Assembly (NCBI GenBank): GCA_008508345.1
Contig: QNGE01000107.1
Span: 132,178-196,177 of the forward strand
Direction: 5' to 3'
Length of the DNA: 64,000 nucleotides
DNA from: Paragonimus westermani
Taxonomy: Eukaryota; Platyhelminthes; Trematoda; Plagiorchiida; Troglotrematidae
The position numbers and the translations under genes are program-made. Shown piece after piece: positions 60,501 to 64,000 of this stretch. The notes under the pieces are model-generated. The model had not been told where the DNA came from and searched no databases. It saw only the letters and a program-made list of their open reading frames with translations. Position 1 is the first letter of the stretch; the number at the start of each line of letters is the position of its first letter.

Positions 60501-61373
60501 GAAACGAACCTGAGTTAAGCCTGCAAGTAAGTGGACCGCATGCGTTGAAACAAACGGAACCAAAAGGGAAAAGTGTATCAGAAGAATGAATAGGGTAGTG
60601 GTGTAAAATAGAAAAACATTGCTGAATTCCAGAAAGTTCGACTAGAAAGCAGAACAGCCGACGTCGAAGTACAAAATCTGTAACACATTTTTGTAACCAG
60701 ATGAGTGTAACCGATGAACTAAGGTGGCGACTGTGAAGAGAAAACGTGTCACACCTGACGAAACATCGAACTTACAGCGTGACCAAGTACAGAGTCCAAA
60801 GAAATTCAGAATTCAAAAGTATTTTTCAAATAGAGCAGCAGGTTTTTTGTCCATTCGGTGGTAACAGAAGGCAAGTGAGTTAATCTATTCTATAAGCCGT
60901 TTCAGTTAGACACTGCAAACGTTAAGTGTAAAAGTCCGTTCTCAGCCAATACTACATTACGACTTCTAAAATACTGCAACACTTGTGTGTCTTTTCTGCA
61001 TACTTGTAACGTGCTGATTGTGACAAACGTGACAGCTATTGAAAAATCATAAACATAAATAGGTATGCATAATTTAAATTTCCCTGAGTAATCATTTACG
61101 TATACATTAGAGGAATAAGAGAGAATAATAATGCCCTAACTTCCACAGTAGGTGTCCGGAGCGGTGAGTAAGTTCCAGTTATCTCGTGTGGTGTGACATA
61201 GAGTTCATGGGAAATGATCTTTCATGAATGTATGGGTGAACGATTGCGGTTCACGTGCACCGAATATTTCCGCACGACGACTGTCAGTTCGTGTTCATAT
61301 TGAAAAAGGCCTCAGCAAGGTACTCCTAACCAAACGATAGGCGTTCTAGGAACGCGCGAGGAGTGTGTATCAG
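57576..61373. other. No supported gene
   Basis: About 3.8 kb. A frame at 59020-59202 (60 codons) with a Cys and a FYLL strand is preceded only by weak acceptors and was not called. No repeats were recognised. Confidence 0.4.
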
Positions 61374-61585
61374 CACGCCTCCTATTGCACATCGACAATT
61401 TTGTTTACCACATTGTTGCCGGTGGGCTAGTTGACATTTTGGATCCCATCCGGAAATTTGTCTTCCCACATTGTGTGAAGGATTCTAACGAATTAGCTGA
61501 AGTATTACAACACAATTCAGCAAGTGTTGAGCAAGTGTACTCCCTAGATTTTTATTCCTTTTCTAAGAATGTTCTCGTTCTTTAG
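61374..61585 (+). CDS. Candidate terminal exon
   Basis: An AG at 61373 (GTGTGTATCAG, only moderately pyrimidine-rich) precedes 69 residues in phase 1 to a TAG at 61583-61585. The peptide has a VYHIVAGGLVD strand-turn, one Cys after PH, and an amphipathic helix (NELAEVLQHN). Y-x-I-V-A-G-x-x-x-D recalls the strand-and-turn after the third Cys of TIMPs, but the Cys spacing is not conserved. No partner exon was found. Confidence 0.22.
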
Positions 61586-62531
61586 ACAGTTTATATTTTG
61601 TAATTCAACCCATAATTAGAATTGTTTTGTAGGTTCCCCACCTCATTTTATTGTGTGCAGAAAACATTCGTTTCAGTTTTGATGGACTCACTTAGAAACA
61701 GACAGATTTTGTTGTTATGGCAGTCCGTTAAGCCCAACATAGCAAACAACTGAGTAGGGATGACTGACAGCAAGTGCTGGATTATACGACCAAATCGTTA
61801 TTGTGCAAACGATACCCTAATGATATTTTAACTTGTACTAATGTTGTTCATTCTCGTTCGTTTAATAATACTCATCCCAACCAGTCAACATTTGGCAAAG
61901 TCGAATTAAGCAACAGTTCCGACTTTTGGAAACACTTATTACCAGGCGCACAATGTAAGGTTGTGCATTTTTAACGCTTTACTTCACTTTTATCCCGTGG
62001 ACGACAGGCGCTTGCAATTTCACGCCCGCCTACCTAACACTACATGTCTATTGTCTATTGGACATTGACAATTTCAAGGAATACACCTATAATTCTTCTC
62101 ATTATGACTAATGAGGTAACTCGCTAAATTTTCGCCTCTATATTTCACATGCCCCTCGCTAATCAAGCGTCACACTATTGGTTTTCCTAAGCGGTTCCAC
62201 TGTACCTAACATAGACATCTATTTGATGACGAATGTACAAATAGTCAATGTACAAATAGCCGTAGTGTCTCGATGTGGTTGATGAGTGGCGACTTAATCC
62301 TGGTCAGACAGTCTTCAGTAACATTTTACTGCTCTTCCAGCAGCTGATTACATGTTATGTAGACCTGTTTCAATCCCAGCGAACGATTTTAATACTCCCT
62401 TCCAACACCAGTCAGTTCGGCCAGTTTGGCCTTATAGGACCTGTTCGTAAGCAAGTTAGGTGTACCGTTGTTCAGTTGTAAGCGATCTCTCTACCTTGCA
62501 GGTTTAATAATATCGGAGATTTCGACATGTC
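61586..62531. other. No recognisable feature
   Basis: About 950 bases with short frames only (for example 61774-61974 and 62275-62481). Confidence 0.4.
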
Positions 62532-62957
62532 TTGGAAGTCCTAATCGCGGGGTTATCGATTGGTGTTAACAAGACAGCTACTGTGTCTCCTCTCGAGACG
62601 ATCGGGCAACCTGATCATTGCTCACAAGCGAGAGTGGTTGAGGTNGCTGTAGAAGAAGCGACTCGCAAGGGAATAACTGTTGTTTCTGATTTTAGGTATG
62701 CGATAGTTCACTTGACAACGAAAACCCTTCAAAGTACTGGTATCTCGTACGCATTCCAGCGTACACCGTTTGTCAGATTGTACATACACAGTCGATCTCC
62801 TGAACCATTCGGTGAATTTCGCCTGAGTGTAGGACAAGTAGACGACCAAAATGGTATATCAGCTCAGCTTGTTAAGGACTTTTTACATGTCTCTGTGTTG
62901 GTTCTAGTCTCACCGAAGGAAAGATTTCTCATAGTTATTTACACACTACATGTGTAA
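62532..62957 (+). CDS. Longest plain reading frame in the window, unassigned
   Basis: This 141-codon frame contains an ambiguous base at 62645 and ends TAA at 62955-62957. It has a balanced composition, with an acidic/basic segment (EEATRKGITVVSDFRYAIVH) and strands rich in aromatic and basic residues. Inside it, TTCTGATTTTAG at 62684-62695 and CAA/GTAGAC at 62837 would bound a 142-nt internal exon in the same frame. No ATG-led start is convincing. It could be a real exon or one of the few chance frames of this length expected in 64 kb. No family is recognised. Confidence 0.25.
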   Translation: MEVLIAGLSIGVNKTATVSPLETIGQPDHCSQARVVEXAVEEATRKGITVVSDFRYAIVHLTTKTLQSTGISYAFQRTPFVRLYIHSRSPEPFGEFRLSVGQVDDQNGISAQLVKDFLHVSVLVLVSPKERFLIVIYTLHV

Positions 62958-62982
62958 TGTACTCATCGGTCACTCTGCCTTA

Positions 62983-63118
62983 ATGAAACTATGGTTTATC
63001 TTAAGTGTCGTGCAATTAATTCCTATCTTATTCGATATTCGCTGCTCGGTAAAGACGTTGCATATAGAAATAACCAGTCCACCAGTTCCAACTCTAGAAA
63101 TCATTAGGAAAATAGCAA
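62983..63118 (+). CDS. Candidate first exon with signal peptide
   Basis: An ATG at 62983 begins MKLWFILSVVQLIPILFDIR, a clear signal-peptide shape, followed by CSVKTLHIEI and a Pro-rich turn. The frame reaches GCAA/GTAAGTTT at 63118 in phase 1, a near-consensus donor, giving a 45-residue first exon. If the donor is not used the frame continues to TAA at 63295-63297 (105 residues, two more Cys). A secreted protein is inferred from the N-terminus. The next exon would lie beyond or near the window end. Confidence 0.33.
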
Positions 63119-63297
63119 GTAAGTTTATTGACGTAATGGAGCAATTTTTAATCAGTATGATAAAGTGTGGATCAAGTGGATCAGATTTACATTTATTATC
63201 TCCCCCAGGAAAGAAGACTGCCGTTCTGTCTGAAAATCCCGGTAACGGCCAATTCCATTTACAATGTGGGAATTACGCGAGTAGTATTTCGATCTAA

Positions 63298-64000
63298 AAT
63301 ATTTTAGTATTAATGAACGATTAGCTGTTTTGCTGTTTTCGAGAATGGGTATGATTGCGTCTGATGACGAAGTTATGCACACCCAATTTCTTAAACCATT
63401 CCATTCCGCTTACGAAATTTTCTGTTCGTTAACTGTTGCTCCCATCTCTGCGGTATACCTAGTGTATTTTAAATGACAGGCAGATGTAGAATTCTGCACT
63501 TCGCTGCTTTTTAAATACAAGAATGCTCCCGGCTGATTGGACCACAGCGTAATATTACAACTTCGCTCGAAAGATTCTTGAATTCATTGTAATTAGACTT
63601 ATGAAAGATAATCTGAGCAAAAAAGAAAACACGCAGTGATGTATTACCGTTTCTTCTTCTGACGTTAGTCATATATGTCATGCAGGTAAGGGCAACCAGG
63701 GACTAGACGCGCCTACAAGCACACCAAGTATTATGCAATCGCAAACGTGACGGCTGCATAAGTTTCCTCAACAACTTTTGTACATATAACCTCAATTGGT
63801 AAGTTAGAATAAGCATCCCTTCTCAGAAACTCAGTAACTTTGGGTTTTGGTTGTGTGACAGTACCCTGAATGAGGCTGGCTGGAAATTCTGCCTGATTGC
63901 GAAGGCTACGATCAAATGTAAATAATGTTCAACTTGAAATTAACCAAATCCCCGACTACTCACCAGTCATCTTGATTAAATTTAATGGGCCAACTCTGTG
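63298..64000. other. No recognisable feature
   Basis: The last 700 bases hold no supported exon. If the first exon at 62983 is real, this would be its intron. Confidence 0.4.

Noticed and set aside
1..64000. CRISPR arrays, bacterial operons, tRNA or rRNA genes
   Set aside because: None seen: no regularly spaced repeats other than the TACA array, no Shine-Dalgarno-led gene strings, no cloverleaf or rRNA-like sequence recognised.

Overview
This window looks like eukaryotic, probably trematode (flatworm) nuclear DNA. It has no long open reading frames, operons or bacterial signals, and it is fairly AT-rich. The only clearly recognisable coding matter belongs to decayed retroelements of kinds common in flatworm genomes: two Penelope-like fragments, one Ty3/gypsy-type LTR element and one LINE tail. 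Lineage is judged from the style of these elements by eye, so trematode is likely but not proven. The longest reading frames are about 110 to 140 codons, roughly what chance gives in this much sequence. Frame length alone is therefore not used as evidence of a gene.

Layout: a TACA microsatellite opens the window. A Penelope-like remnant lies on the minus strand at about 1.75-3.0 kb, and a shorter second copy lies at 10.46-10.74 kb. A 445-bp almost perfect palindrome sits at 6.35-6.80 kb and a smaller, C-rich one at 36.8-37.0 kb. A LINE ORF2 C-terminus with a zinc finger is at 42.2-42.5 kb (minus). An old Ty3/gypsy-type element with diverged LTRs occupies about 53.67-57.57 kb (minus).

Between these are short candidate exons, mostly on the plus strand, with plausible splice sites. 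Five groups have matching intron phases: 629-1415, 3777-5649, 11332-12242, 24980-25579 and 44067-44770. Several candidate proteins are small, some with a signal peptide and paired cysteines, and some faintly recall TIMP/netrin-like (NTR) domains. That resemblance is an eye-alignment of short, diverged sequences, and similar resemblances could be found on the opposite strand, so it is a hypothesis only. One pair of short reading frames (31175 and 31989) is clearly homologous at the DNA level and looks like duplicated exons.

The rest is intronic or intergenic sequence in which I recognise nothing. No tRNA, rRNA, CRISPR array or prokaryotic feature was seen. Two ambiguous bases (about 15545 and 62645) are present.
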